Source of the DNA: JACKAQ01 sp020634975 [NCBI: Calditrichia bacterium]
GTDB taxonomy: Bacteria > Calditrichota > Calditrichia > RBG-13-44-9
Assembly: GCA_020634975.1 (NCBI GenBank)
Contig: JACKAQ010000001.1
Coordinates: 1,488,001-1,552,000, forward strand
DNA length: 64,000 nt
Direction: 5' to 3'
Shown here: positions 1 to 8,375 of the stretch, one piece after another
Numbering within the stretch: position 1 is the first letter of the stretch
Layout: each line of letters begins with the position of its first letter
Notes under the pieces: model-generated
What the model saw: only the letters and a program-made list of their open reading frames with translations
What the model was told of the DNA's origin: nothing
Databases searched by the model: none
Program-made: the position numbers and the translations under genes

Positions 1-1038
1 GCCGTTTTCCGCCGGAACGGTGAGCACTTCGCCGCGCGCGCCGAACAACGCACGTTTACCATCCGGTGCAATTTCGTAATTGGTAACTTCGTCGCTCAAT
101 TCTTCCAATCCGCCGCGACTGGCGGTAAAATCTTCGTGAATCTGAATCGCTACTTTGGCGGAAGTTTCGCTCGCCAAATCAAACCGGTGGATGTATCCGG
201 CTTGTTCGTACACCACCGCATCCGGTCCGAGCGACGGAAATTTGATATCGAAATCGGTGTAGTTGGTGTGCTGTTTGGTTTCTTTGGTGGAGAGGTTGTA
301 CGAATACAGGTTCATCCGTCCGGTGCGATCGGAAATGAAATAAATTTTGCCGTTGTTCGCCCACATCGGGATAATATCCTGTGCGGGGTTTTCGGTGATG
401 TTTTGCAGATCGCCGGATTTGAAATCGAGAATCCAGATGTCATCTGCCATGCCGCCTTTGTAGCGTTTCCAGGTACGGAATTCCCGGAAAACGCGATTGT
501 ATGCCATTTTGCTGTCGTCCGGCGAAAACGAGCTGAATCCGCCGCGCGGCAGCGGCAATTCTCTCGGCAACTCGCCAGTGGTTTTCACGGCATACAATTG
601 CCCGTTGAACGAATTGTACGAACGCATCCGCGAGCGGAACACAACTTCGTTGCTGGTGTTTGTCCACGTCATTACAATGTTGTTGGGACCCATCCGGTCG
701 GCAATATCATCGCGATTGAGCGTTGCCGTGAAGGTAAGCCGGGTGGGAACGCCGCCTTCCGCGGGAATCTGGAACACTTCCGTGTTACCGTCATACTGCC
801 CGGTGAAAGCAACGGTTTTTCCGTCCGGCGAAAAACGCGCGAACATTTCATATCCAACATGATTGGTTAGCTTGCGAGCAACACCGCCGGATACCGGAAC
901 GGTGTACAAATCACCCGCATAAGTAAAAACAATCTGTTTGCCGTTGGTCGTCGGGAATCGCAACAGCCGTGCTTCTTCCTGCGCGACGCCCATCAGTGTC
1001 AACAGCGCTACTAAAATCAAAATTAAGCGCAACTTCAT
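1..1038 (-). CDS. Tricorn-like / TolB-propeller S41 peptidase, N-terminal part (runs off left edge)
   Basis: An open frame of 346 codons starts at an ATG at 1038, just downstream of a GGAGG-like site (AGGAGGCTCTTG), and continues past the window edge without a stop. The N-terminus is a hydrophobic signal peptide ending near GVAQE. What follows is beta-propeller sequence with recurring TolB/WD40-like blades: FSPDGKTVAF, a GG-VP-RLT strand pattern and FSPDDSKMAYN. The pattern, especially LLRFPTTNGKQIVFTYAGDLYTVP at the start, is typical of secreted tricorn protease homologues, which carry propellers, a PDZ domain and a C-terminal S41 serine protease domain. The protease half is outside the window, so catalytic function is inferred. 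It could also be a TolB-like propeller protein. It is divergent from the gene at 1275. Confidence 0.8.
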   Translation of the reverse strand, partial: MKLRLILILVALLTLMGVAQEEARLLRFPTTNGKQIVFTYAGDLYTVPVSGGVARKLTNHVGYEMFARFSPDGKTVAFTGQYDGNTEVFQIPAEGGVPTRLTFTATLNRDDIADRMGPNNIVMTWTNTSNEVVFRSRMRSYNSFNGQLYAVKTTGELPRELPLPRGGFSSFSPDDSKMAYNRVFREFRTWKRYKGGMADDIWILDFKSGDLQNITENPAQDIIPMWANNGKIYFISDRTGRMNLYSYNLSTKETKQHTNYTDFDIKFPSLGPDAVVYEQAGYIHRFDLASETSAKVAIQIHEDFTASRGGLEELSDEVTNYEIAPDGKRALFGARGEVLTVPAENG

Positions 1039-1274
1039 CAAGAGCCTCCTGTACTGTTTGTGCGAAAAAATGTGAATAATTACGCAATACTAAAAAAGAC
1101 AGACGTAAGAATTTAACGATTTGTTTTGTGAAATAATACTTTTTTACAAGTTCTTGCTATGACTTTAACGAATCATTTTTCTCGTTTTAGTAATTGCAAA
1201 ACAAAAAATACTGTTTTGAAAAATGAGAAAATTTGCAATTTGTTCCACTCTTATCTATAAAAGACGGGTGGAAC

Positions 1275-1655
1275 ATGGTAGAAAGCGTATATTTGGGAAT
1301 CTTTTTGTTGTTGGCTTGCATCACTTACAATCAGCGGATGTGGATTGGCAAATTAAAATTTTCGATAAAAGCAACAGCGAAACCGCAAAAAATGTTACCG
1401 GAAGAACGGCTGGTCCGTTTTTGCAGGGAACGCGGTGGCAAAATCACCATTTTCCAGGCGGCGACAGCGGCGGATATTTCCGAATTTGATGCCGAAAACC
1501 TGCTCAACCGGCTCGTTGAAAAAGGCTGGATGTCTTGCTATACAAACAAAACAGGCACATTGATTTACGCAATCAACATGCCTGTTTTTTCAAATTTATC
1601 TTCAGATAATTATAGTCTTTCCAACGCCGACTGGACGCTGCCCAAAGCTTCCTGA
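1275..1655 (+). CDS. Small membrane-anchored winged-helix protein
   Basis: This 126-residue protein starts at ATG 1275, preceded by GGGTGG; an in-frame start at 1233 would add 14 residues. It has one N-terminal hydrophobic segment (roughly residues 3-20) and then a domain that looks like a winged helix-turn-helix: PEERLVRFCRERGGKIT, a helix around AATAADISEFDAENLL, NRLVEKGWM and a beta wing ending TGTLIYAI. I recognise no named family. The last 46 bases overlap, in the opposite direction, the 3' end of the TolC-like gene. A strong hairpin with T-tracts on both strands lies inside its last third, so the true C-terminus is uncertain. A role as a membrane-tethered regulator is only a guess. Confidence 0.55.
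   Translation: MVESVYLGIFLLLACITYNQRMWIGKLKFSIKATAKPQKMLPEERLVRFCRERGGKITIFQAATAADISEFDAENLLNRLVEKGWMSCYTNKTGTLIYAINMPVFSNLSSDNYSLSNADWTLPKAS
1548..1590 (-). terminator. Hairpin terminator of the TolC-like gene, inside the convergent reading frame
   Basis: AAAACAGGCA (1548-1557) pairs perfectly with TGCCTGTTTT (1579-1588), with a 21-base loop. Read leftward, the stem is followed by TTTTGTTTG, which suits an intrinsic terminator about 20 bases after the TolC-like stop. Read rightward it is followed by six T residues, so it could also stop transcription of the gene at 1275 before its stop codon. Confidence 0.6.
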
Positions 1656-2977
1656 AGCTGGGTGTATGCGATCAGCTGATCGTATTCGGCAGAAACCAGG
1701 ATCCGCTCTGCATCCGTCAAATTGACTTGTGCTTCGCGCAAATCCAGCGATGTTCCCGACCCCAACCGGTAGCGTTCTTCCGCTAAACGGTATTCTTCCC
1801 GCGCCGCTTCCAGATTTTGCTGATTGATTTCCACAATTTCCTGCAAATCGCGATAGCGCTGATACAGGGTGGAAACATCTGATTTCAGGGTGCGTTTGTA
1901 ATCTTCCAGTGCCAGCCGTTTGTTTTTCAAATCGATTTTGGCATTCTGGTAATTGACCATATCCTGAAATCCGTTGAACAAATTAAAATCGACGCTGACA
2001 CCAACTGCTGTTGTCCAGTTGCGATCAAAATTGTTGTAAATTTTTTCAAATTCGCTGTTGCTGCGGTTGTAGCTGAAAAAACCGGATACGCGGGGCACAA
2101 ACACGCTGCGGGAGATCGCAACATCCAGCTCACCGGTGCGAACATCCATTTGCTGGCGCATCAATTCCGGCTGGTCCGCGGTTGCCTGTTCCAGCATTGT
2201 GGCAAGCTCCGGTAATTCAAAATTGAACTGCACATTTTTTTCGATTTCCAACGGTTCGTTGGGATCTTTGCCGAGGGAAATATTCAATCGTTGGCGCGCC
2301 TGGTGCACGGCGTTGCGCTGCGAAATCTGCGAAATTCTATCGTTACCCAAATTCACGCGGGCGCGATACACATCCACTTTGGCAACCGAGCCGATCTCGA
2401 ACATTTTCTGGGTTTTGTCCAGGTTATCCTGGCTGCGCTGAACAGCCAACTGGTTCACTTCCAGAATTTTTTCCTGCTTCAGCAGATCGAGATAGTTTTG
2501 GGCAACCGTGGTAATGGTTTGGTTAATTTGGGCATTCATGCCATGAAACGCGGCATTTTTGCTGGCTTTGCCGCGACGAATACGGTTCCACCAACCGCCG
2601 CCGTCAAAAATATTCTGGCTTACGGAAAGGCTGAATGAGTGGCTGTTGAGGTTGGCTTTATCCTGCAAAACAGACACCCGCTGAACAATGGTATTGCCTG
2701 CGGAATCTATCCCGACAGGTTGAAATTCAATACTTTCACGGGGACCGATTGTCCTTCTGGATGCATCAAAAGAGGTAGAAACAGACGGCAGGATGTTGCT
2801 GTAACTGCTGAGATAATTATTATCTGCGATTTCCGCAAGGTTTTCGCTCGTAATAATATTGATGTTTTGTTTCAGGGCAATTCGAATACAGTCTTTCAGG
2901 GTCAGTTTTTGCTGGCTCCACCCCGCGGTGGTCAGCAAGGCACAAAGTAATACAATCGTTTTCCACGATAATTTCAT
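1610..2977 (-). CDS. TolC-family outer-membrane efflux protein
   Basis: This 455-residue protein starts at ATG 2977 behind a strong GGAGGAAA site. A signal peptide (about residues 1-21, ending GWSQQ) leads into LTLKDCIRIALKQNINI, the classic start of outer-membrane efflux proteins. Two OEP repeats follow, rich in long amphipathic helices (QLAVQRSQDNLDKTQKMFEIGSV in the first and AREEYRLAEERYRLGSGTSLDLREAQ in the second), with beta segments such as FDASRRT and VGVSVDFNLF. Length matches TolC homologues. It would form the trimeric outer-membrane channel of a type I secretion or RND-type export system. No membrane-fusion or pump gene lies next to it here, so the substrate is unknown. Confidence 0.9.
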   Translation of the reverse strand: MKLSWKTIVLLCALLTTAGWSQQKLTLKDCIRIALKQNINIITSENLAEIADNNYLSSYSNILPSVSTSFDASRRTIGPRESIEFQPVGIDSAGNTIVQRVSVLQDKANLNSHSFSLSVSQNIFDGGGWWNRIRRGKASKNAAFHGMNAQINQTITTVAQNYLDLLKQEKILEVNQLAVQRSQDNLDKTQKMFEIGSVAKVDVYRARVNLGNDRISQISQRNAVHQARQRLNISLGKDPNEPLEIEKNVQFNFELPELATMLEQATADQPELMRQQMDVRTGELDVAISRSVFVPRVSGFFSYNRSNSEFEKIYNNFDRNWTTAVGVSVDFNLFNGFQDMVNYQNAKIDLKNKRLALEDYKRTLKSDVSTLYQRYRDLQEIVEINQQNLEAAREEYRLAEERYRLGSGTSLDLREAQVNLTDAERILVSAEYDQLIAYTQLQEALGSVQSALERL

Positions 2978-3129
2978 AGTTTCCTCCGGTTTGATCTATT
3001 TTGTTGTTGTCCCGTTTTAACCGCCGAAATTCGGCAACTGCTCCGTAAAATGCCAGTCAATTCGATAAACGATGGAAAAGAAAACCGGAGTCGGTTATGT
3101 CAAAAAAAACAAAATTATCCTGCGGCAGT

Positions 3130-3453
3130 TCACGATCGCCCGGTGAACAGGCGAACAAAAAAACGAACAATTTTTTGCCACACGGATAACGACTGGTTCT
3201 CTGCCCCCGGCGCTTCCGCATCGCCCGCATTGCCGGATTCCGAAATCATTTCCAGAATTCCGTCCAGACTTTCCGGTTGCTTATCCGCACCTGCGGGTTT
3301 TTTATATACTTCCGTTTCGATTACCGAAGCTGCCAAATTTGCGGCATCTTCATCTACTTCAGCAATGTGGTCCAGAATATTTTCCAATTCTTCGCGATCT
3401 TTGCTGTTTACATTTTCTCCTGATTCCGAAAGTTTGCGTTTGGTCTCAGCCAT
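3130..3453 (-). CDS. Small acidic protein with basic amphipathic C-terminus, unrecognised
   Basis: The 107-residue frame starts at ATG 3453 behind GGAAGGA. The first two thirds are hydrophilic and strongly acidic (REELENILDHIAEVDEDAANLAASVIETE). The end is a short aromatic and basic segment, VWQKIVRFFVRLFTGRS, which could be an amphipathic membrane-binding helix. No family recognised. It lies between the TolC-like gene and the CCA-adding enzyme, all leftward but with gaps of about 150 bases, so it is probably its own unit. The good ribosome binding site and the lack of a competing frame support it as a real gene. Confidence 0.6.
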   Translation of the reverse strand: MAETKRKLSESGENVNSKDREELENILDHIAEVDEDAANLAASVIETEVYKKPAGADKQPESLDGILEMISESGNAGDAEAPGAENQSLSVWQKIVRFFVRLFTGRS

Positions 3454-3609
3454 TTCAAGAATCCTTCCATGCTGTGAATGTTGACGAAATTAGTGCGCTA
3501 TTGTTTCAGCAATTTTTTTGTTTGCTGATAAACACTGCGGTTTTTGCACACCTGACACCTCATTATATATTGGATATTTATTCATTTTCCAATAAATAAT
3601 TCGTGATCT

Positions 3610-5010
3610 TTATTGTAAAAAACTATCTTTTATTTTCAAAAAATAGGCATAGCATTCATCATACGTGTTAGCTACATCGCCATCGAGGATGGCTTCAACA
3701 ATTGCCTGCTTAATTTGACCCACCACTTTTCCGGGTGGAATGCCCAGCAATTTCATGATGTCGTCGCCGGTGAATGCCGGTTTAAAATTGCGCAGTTTAT
3801 CTTTTTCTTCAACCGTTTTTATCCGCGAATCCACCCGGTCAAAATTGGTCAGATAGCGTCGCACTTTATGCGGATTTTTTGAAGTGATATCCGCCCGGCA
3901 CAGCATCATCAAATCGTCGATATCCTCGCCGGCTTCCACCATCAATCGCCGGATGGCGCTGTCGGTCACATCATCTTCCACCAATTGGGACGGTCGCATG
4001 TGCAGGCGCACCAGTTTTTTTATTTTTTTGATGGAATTAACGGACAATTTCATGCGCCGACCAATGCGTTCCACCATCCGCGCACCCAATTCCTCGTGTC
4101 CGTGAAAGGTCCAGCCGGTGCCTTCCGCAAAGCGTTTGGTTTGCGGTTTGGCGATGTCGTGCATCAGCGCAGCCATGCGCAGCTCGAACTCATCTGTGTT
4201 TTGGCTGATGTTGTCCACAACCTGTAACGTGTGATAAAACACATCTTTATGATGATATTCCTGCCGTTGTTCCACGCCCGCAAGCTGCTCCAGTTCCGGA
4301 AAAATGATCGCCGCAACGCCGGATTTTTTTAACAACTCCAACCCGATAGAAGGTTCCTTCGCCAGCAACATTTTCCGAAATTCTTCGGTGATGCGCTCCT
4401 GCGAAATAATCCGCAGGCGTTCGCGCGTTTCGCAAATGCCCCGGTAAGTTGCCGGATCGATATCAAATTGCAACGTAGCGGCAAAGCGGATTGCCCGCAT
4501 AATGCGCAGCGGATCATCCGAAAACGTGACATGCGGATCCAGCGGCGTGCGCAACACCCTGCGTTCCATATCGGCGATGCCGCCAAAAATGTCGATCACT
4601 TCGCCAAATTGTTCGGGCGAAATGTGCATCGCCAAACAATTTATGGTAAAATCGCGCCGGGTTAAATCCGAATGCAAATCTGCCCGTTTCACTTCGGGAT
4701 TCCGGGAATCGGCGACATAATGTTCTTCTCGTGCGGCAACAAATTCCAGCCGCCAGTTGTTGTGATTCAACATCGCTGTGCCGAATTTCGGGAAAACCAC
4801 AACCTCGCTCCCGCGAAATTGCTTTTTGAAAAATCGCGCAAAACCCACGGCATCACCGACAATCACAAAATCGATATCGGTTTGCTCATTCCCAAGAAAC
4901 AGATCGCGCACATATCCGCCGACGGCGTATGCTTCTACACCAAATTCTTTGGCCGCACTGTGAATATTTTCGAGAATCGATTTACCCGCTTTTACGGCCA
5001 ACCGAACCAT
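3610..5010 (-). CDS. cca: CCA tRNA nucleotidyltransferase / poly(A) polymerase-type enzyme with HD domain
   Basis: The 466-residue protein begins at ATG 5010 (MVRLAVKAGKSIL), preceded by AAGAAGGTG. The frame is open upstream to 5160, but that extension has no family character. The head is a class II nucleotidyltransferase: AVGGYVRDLFLG, then the catalytic DIDFV, then the RRDFTINCLA block and the DPLRIMRAIRFA block typical of CCA-adding enzymes and poly(A) polymerase I. A C-terminal metal-dependent HD domain follows (YHHKDVFYHTLQ, ALMHDIAKP). It should add or repair the 3' CCA of tRNA in the cytoplasm; strict separation from a poly(A) polymerase is not possible by eye. Confidence 0.9.
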   Translation of the reverse strand: MVRLAVKAGKSILENIHSAAKEFGVEAYAVGGYVRDLFLGNEQTDIDFVIVGDAVGFARFFKKQFRGSEVVVFPKFGTAMLNHNNWRLEFVAAREEHYVADSRNPEVKRADLHSDLTRRDFTINCLAMHISPEQFGEVIDIFGGIADMERRVLRTPLDPHVTFSDDPLRIMRAIRFAATLQFDIDPATYRGICETRERLRIISQERITEEFRKMLLAKEPSIGLELLKKSGVAAIIFPELEQLAGVEQRQEYHHKDVFYHTLQVVDNISQNTDEFELRMAALMHDIAKPQTKRFAEGTGWTFHGHEELGARMVERIGRRMKLSVNSIKKIKKLVRLHMRPSQLVEDDVTDSAIRRLMVEAGEDIDDLMMLCRADITSKNPHKVRRYLTNFDRVDSRIKTVEEKDKLRNFKPAFTGDDIMKLLGIPPGKVVGQIKQAIVEAILDGDVANTYDECYAYFLKIKDSFLQ

Positions 5011-5396
5011 GCTCCAACACCTTCTTTTCTGCCATTTCCAAAAATTTGACCCGTAATTTACGGTATTCTCCCCAAAAATCACAACAGAAATGGTGTTTGC
5101 TGCGTTGCAAGCTATTGGCAGAACGGACAACAGAATTTCCAACTTGTTATTTTCACTCAAAAAAATTTATCGCAATTGGAATATTATACAAAAATCGTGC
5201 AATTACTGCGGAACATTGCACCAATTTTACAGGTTAAATTAGGAGATACGACTTCGAAAATAATATTTCAACACTTGCGAACGCGATTCCAGATTTTTTA
5301 AAAAAGCATTAACAACTGCCGGCGGTAACCTGCATCTGAAACGGGCGCGAATAAGTGCAACCGTAAAAAATAACGGTGAGGGTGCGGGTTCAATTG
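5011..5396. other. Gene-free stretch upstream of the small membrane protein
   Basis: About 390 bases between the CCA-enzyme start and the candidate sigma-54 site. I see no convincing gene. A short hairpin-capable segment (CCGTAAAAAATAACGG) lies near 5361-5376, followed by a G-rich run. Nothing I can assign to a known riboswitch. Confidence 0.4.
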
Positions 5397-5412
5397 TGGC
5401 ATTGAATTCGCA
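5397..5412 (+). promoter_or_regulatory. Candidate sigma-54 promoter (-24/-12)
   Basis: TGGCATTGAATTCGCA has the invariant GG and GC of a sigma-54 promoter at exactly the required spacing (consensus TGGCACG-N4-TTGCW). Transcription would start near 5423, about 30 bases before the ATG at 5454. Two NtrC-type activators are encoded elsewhere in the window. Identified by eye only. Confidence 0.45.
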
Positions 5413-5453
5413 TAATTAATCAAGAAAAGGGACTAAAATAGAGGAGAGATTCC

Positions 5454-5861
5454 ATGAATCTGGCAAGATCATTTCCACTATTAGGCATTACTCTTGTCCT
5501 GTATACGTTATTTGCGTTCGCTGAATTTTATAGTGGTACACCATGGTTTGAGAGCTATGTGGTATTGCCGTTACCGGATGGCGCTGCAATGGCATTTACC
5601 CTGGAAGACGGACTGGTTTTGTTCGGTTTAGTGTTGTTATTTATTGAGTTAGTGAAAGCGACCAACGCGAGTAACATTTCGATTTTCGAGCATATTATGT
5701 CCACATTTGTGCTGATCGTTTTTTTGGGCGAACTACTAATTTTTCCACATCAGATGGGACGAGCGCCGTTTATTTTTTTGACAATGATGGCGTTGGTGGA
5801 TGTCATCGCGGGTATCACGATTTCGATTACGGCAGCACGGAAAGACTTAACAATCGGTTAA
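5454..5861 (+). CDS. Small four-helix integral membrane protein, unrecognised
   Basis: The 135-residue protein starts at ATG 5454 after GAGGAGAGAT. It contains four predicted membrane helices, roughly residues 7-24, 49-66, 78-97 and 105-126, separated by short polar loops (EFYSGTPWFESY near residue 25 and ELVKATNASN near 65). The length and topology resemble phosphate-starvation-inducible PsiE-like small membrane proteins, but the match is not strong enough to name it. It stands alone between a leftward gene and the leftward TPR gene, under a candidate sigma-54 promoter, so expression may respond to nitrogen or stress signals; that is inference. Confidence 0.7.
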   Translation: MNLARSFPLLGITLVLYTLFAFAEFYSGTPWFESYVVLPLPDGAAMAFTLEDGLVLFGLVLLFIELVKATNASNISIFEHIMSTFVLIVFLGELLIFPHQMGRAPFIFLTMMALVDVIAGITISITAARKDLTIG

Positions 5862-5975
5862 TTTTCAGGATGGGGTATTTATTTTTTTTGACGATTTTTG
5901 GCGATGCCGTGGCGAGAAGTTGTAAACTCTTTTTACAGATAGATTTCATTTTGTCGATAGCTGCACGCCGGAAAA

Positions 5976-7024
5976 CTATTGGTTTGCATGTTTCAACAGC
6001 GCAAGAACTTCGCTGTCATCCGGGTTTTCGGTGAGTAATTTTCGCAAAATATCAGTGCTTCCGATGCACGATTCAACGCCAGCAACGAATGTGCACGATA
6101 CAAATGTGCATAAAAATAACCCTGGTCGAGCTGAAGGGCTTTTTCGCAGAGCTGCAATCCGCGGGCTGCATCGCCGGTTTTGTGGCGCAATAGCCCAAAA
6201 ATGCGTATGCGCTGGGCTTTCTTTTTTCCCTCCGGATTGATATCCGTTCGTTCCTGCCAAACCTTGTTTGATAACTCAAAATACGGGATTGCTTCCGCAA
6301 AGCGTTCCTGCTGCACCAGCGCGAGCCCAACGTTAAAATAAGATTGGTGCATGCCCGGATCGCTTTCTATCGCTTTTTTGAAATACATTTCTTTTTTGCG
6401 GACATCCTGCGTGTGGCGGGCAATTTCGAAATTGCGGTTGGTGCGCATGTCGCCGGGACCCACTCCGCCGATGACTTCGCCGTTTTTGTTGAAAATATAG
6501 TTGCCGTCATCAACCGGCTTCCCTTCCGTTAAATCCAGCTCTGCCAATTGGTTACGCACCCATAGCAATTGCGTTTCGCGGGTTTCTTTTTTGAGCGCCA
6601 GCTCAAATGCCAGTCGGGATTTTTCCAGTTGATCGTAACGGGTGGTCACTTCGGCAAGCTTAAGCAGCGCATCCATCGCGATGGAATCGTTTTGGGCAGC
6701 GTGTTTGTATGCTGCATTTTCCAGCGCGGCGATGGCGGCATCACCATTTTCGAGCTGATATTCAACCAGCCCGAGTTTATACCACGATTCAATATTGTCC
6801 GGTTCGAGCGCAACCGCGCGTTCCAGATAATACCTGGCAACCGTGTATTCGCGGCGTTCCAGCGCCAGTTCGCCCATTTCCGCCATCGAAAATTCGACCG
6901 GGCGAGAAATGGGCTGTGCCGTTACATCGTAAATATTTTCGCCGGATGGCGAAGGATTTTCGCAGCCGATCAGCAGCAAGCTGCCCAAAATTGCCAGTGC
7001 GATGCGGGATTTTCGCGTTAACAT
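5976..7024 (-). pseudogene. TPR-repeat lipoprotein with an apparent frameshift near its 3' end
   Basis: The frame starting at ATG 7024 has a lipoprotein signal (ILGSLLLIGCEN, lipobox Cys at about residue 21) and at least five tetratricopeptide helices (YYLERAVALEPDNIESWYKLGLVEYQ; KKAIESDPGMHQSYFNVGLALVQQ; LCEKALQLDQGYFYAHLYRAHSLLALNRASEA). It terminates at 5993 after an un-TPR-like tail. From base 6057 the neighbouring frame reads TDILRKLLTENPDDSEVLALLKHANQ and stops at 5976, a perfect TPR ending. One missing base near 6057 would join them (ASEA-TDILRKLL). Whether this is a real mutation or a sequence error cannot be told. The start overlaps the rhodanese stop (ATGTTAA), so the two are translationally coupled. 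Confidence 0.75.
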
Positions 7025-7656
7025 CCTTCTTCCGCCTTTTTGCGGCGCGGGCGTTTGGGCGGCGTGGCGACCGGCGGTGTGGCTTGTTTTGACGCATCAT
7101 CTTTTGACACATCGATGCCGCCACCGTTGAAAAATCCCGATGCCGCTTTCCGGAACTGGTATTGCAGCACCTCCGGATTTGCCGCCAGATCGTTCGGTTG
7201 TTCTGGATGCAAAATGGCTTTCGCCCAGTAATTCAACCCGCCGGACATCACATAAGCATCGATGCCGAGTTGCTGCAGCATCACCCACGCCTGTGCGGCG
7301 TAAACACTGCCGTTGGAATAGAGGACGATCTGGTAATCCGGCGACAGTTGGTCGAGATTTTCCGCATCGAACAGCGATGCCAGCGGCAAATTAATCGCGC
7401 CGGGAAGGTGATATTCGCCGTATTCGTCCGCCGGACGCAAATCGACAACCAGCACATCCGGGCGCTTATCGATGAGCCACGTGGCGACATCTTCCGCCGA
7501 AACAAACGCCGTTTGGCTGGTGATGGATGCAACCAGTTCCGCATGCGACAACGTATTTGCCTTGCGCAATCCTGCCGGCGAAAGCACCAGTAACGCACCG
7601 AGCACCAACAGCAGCACAACCGCCATTTTTGCATTGATAAACGATTTTATATTCAT
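7018..7656 (-). CDS. Membrane-anchored rhodanese-like protein lacking the catalytic Cys
   Basis: This 212-residue protein has an N-terminal membrane anchor or uncleaved signal (about residues 10-28) and one rhodanese domain (about 50-150): VLVVDLRPADEYGEYHLPGAINLP, then QIVLYSNGSVYAAQAWVMLQQLG, then VMSGGLNYW. In active rhodaneses the loop after the central strand carries the persulfide-forming Cys; here that position is Ser114 (YSNGS). The aspartate and arginine of VDLRP are kept. The C-terminus is low-complexity and basic (PPKRPRRKKAEEGC). Its place between two YeeE/YedE transporter halves and a TPR lipoprotein suggests a binding or scaffold role in periplasmic sulfur handling rather than sulfur transfer. 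Confidence 0.85.
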   Translation of the reverse strand: MNIKSFINAKMAVVLLLVLGALLVLSPAGLRKANTLSHAELVASITSQTAFVSAEDVATWLIDKRPDVLVVDLRPADEYGEYHLPGAINLPLASLFDAENLDQLSPDYQIVLYSNGSVYAAQAWVMLQQLGIDAYVMSGGLNYWAKAILHPEQPNDLAANPEVLQYQFRKAASGFFNGGGIDVSKDDASKQATPPVATPPKRPRRKKAEEGC

Positions 7657-7694
7657 CTCACAACCATTTGTTTATTCTTTTTTTATCTTTCACT

Positions 7695-8366
7695 TCAGAC
7701 TTTCAATTTTTCGATAGAAGGCATGGTGAAAGCATTCGCGCCATTTGCCGGGATTTCCGGTTTTTCCGGTTCAGTTTCCGCAGGAACACCGAATTTTTTC
7801 TCGAGAAATTCCGCGCCCCAGAACATGCCGAGCGCCATCAAAATAACACCGAACGCCACAACGCCGGGACGAACGCCCAGCCAATCGCTGAGGGTGTAGC
7901 GTCCCATCGCGCCGCTGGTGGCGAAATCCGCAAACAGCGGATAGGCTTCGCCGTAGATAAACATGCCGAGCAACGCGCCAAGCACGTAAAACATGCCGTC
8001 AATTTTGCCGGTGGCGCTGGCAACCAGCGATGTGCCCGGGCAATAGCCGCCAACCACAAAACCGACGCCCATGATCACGCCGCCAAGCAGTTGCGGATAG
8101 AGGAATGTCGGGTTGAGGTAAACGAGCGAGAGATCGAGCACATCAGCGAGATTGAGGTAGAGCAACCCGACCATCGCGGTGACGATGGCGGTGAACATCA
8201 CTTTGAGCACGGTCATATCGCGCAGGTAAAACTGCATCGCCAATTTTATGGAACTGCCGAATCCGGCGCGTTCCAAAATAAAGCCAAACAAAATGCCGAT
8301 CACAAAAGCGACAACCAAACTGGTTTCGTAGCCGAAAAGTCCGTATTTGTAAAATGGTGCGTCCAT
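7695..8366 (-). CDS. YeeE/YedE family membrane protein, second half (sulfur-compound transport)
   Basis: The 223-residue protein starts at ATG 8366 behind AGGGGGAAA. About five membrane helices are visible, with the family signature GFVVGGYCPGTSLVASATGK near the middle and ILFGFILERAGFGSS near the start. YeeE/YedE proteins such as TsuA take up thiosulfate through conserved cysteines; the Cys of GGYCPGTS is the equivalent residue here. The gene is split-type: its partner half is encoded just upstream (8376-8891) with a 9-base gap, so the two probably form one transporter. The last 40 residues are a polar tail. The exact substrate (thiosulfate, sulfide or persulfide) is inferred from the sulfur-related neighbours. 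Confidence 0.85.
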   Translation of the reverse strand: MDAPFYKYGLFGYETSLVVAFVIGILFGFILERAGFGSSIKLAMQFYLRDMTVLKVMFTAIVTAMVGLLYLNLADVLDLSLVYLNPTFLYPQLLGGVIMGVGFVVGGYCPGTSLVASATGKIDGMFYVLGALLGMFIYGEAYPLFADFATSGAMGRYTLSDWLGVRPGVVAFGVILMALGMFWGAEFLEKKFGVPAETEPEKPEIPANGANAFTMPSIEKLKV

Positions 8367-8375
8367 TGTTTCCCC

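Noticed and set aside
5300-5400. Possible riboswitch upstream of the small membrane protein
   Set aside because: I could not match it to any known aptamer consensus and it lies upstream of the candidate promoter, so it would not be in the mRNA.
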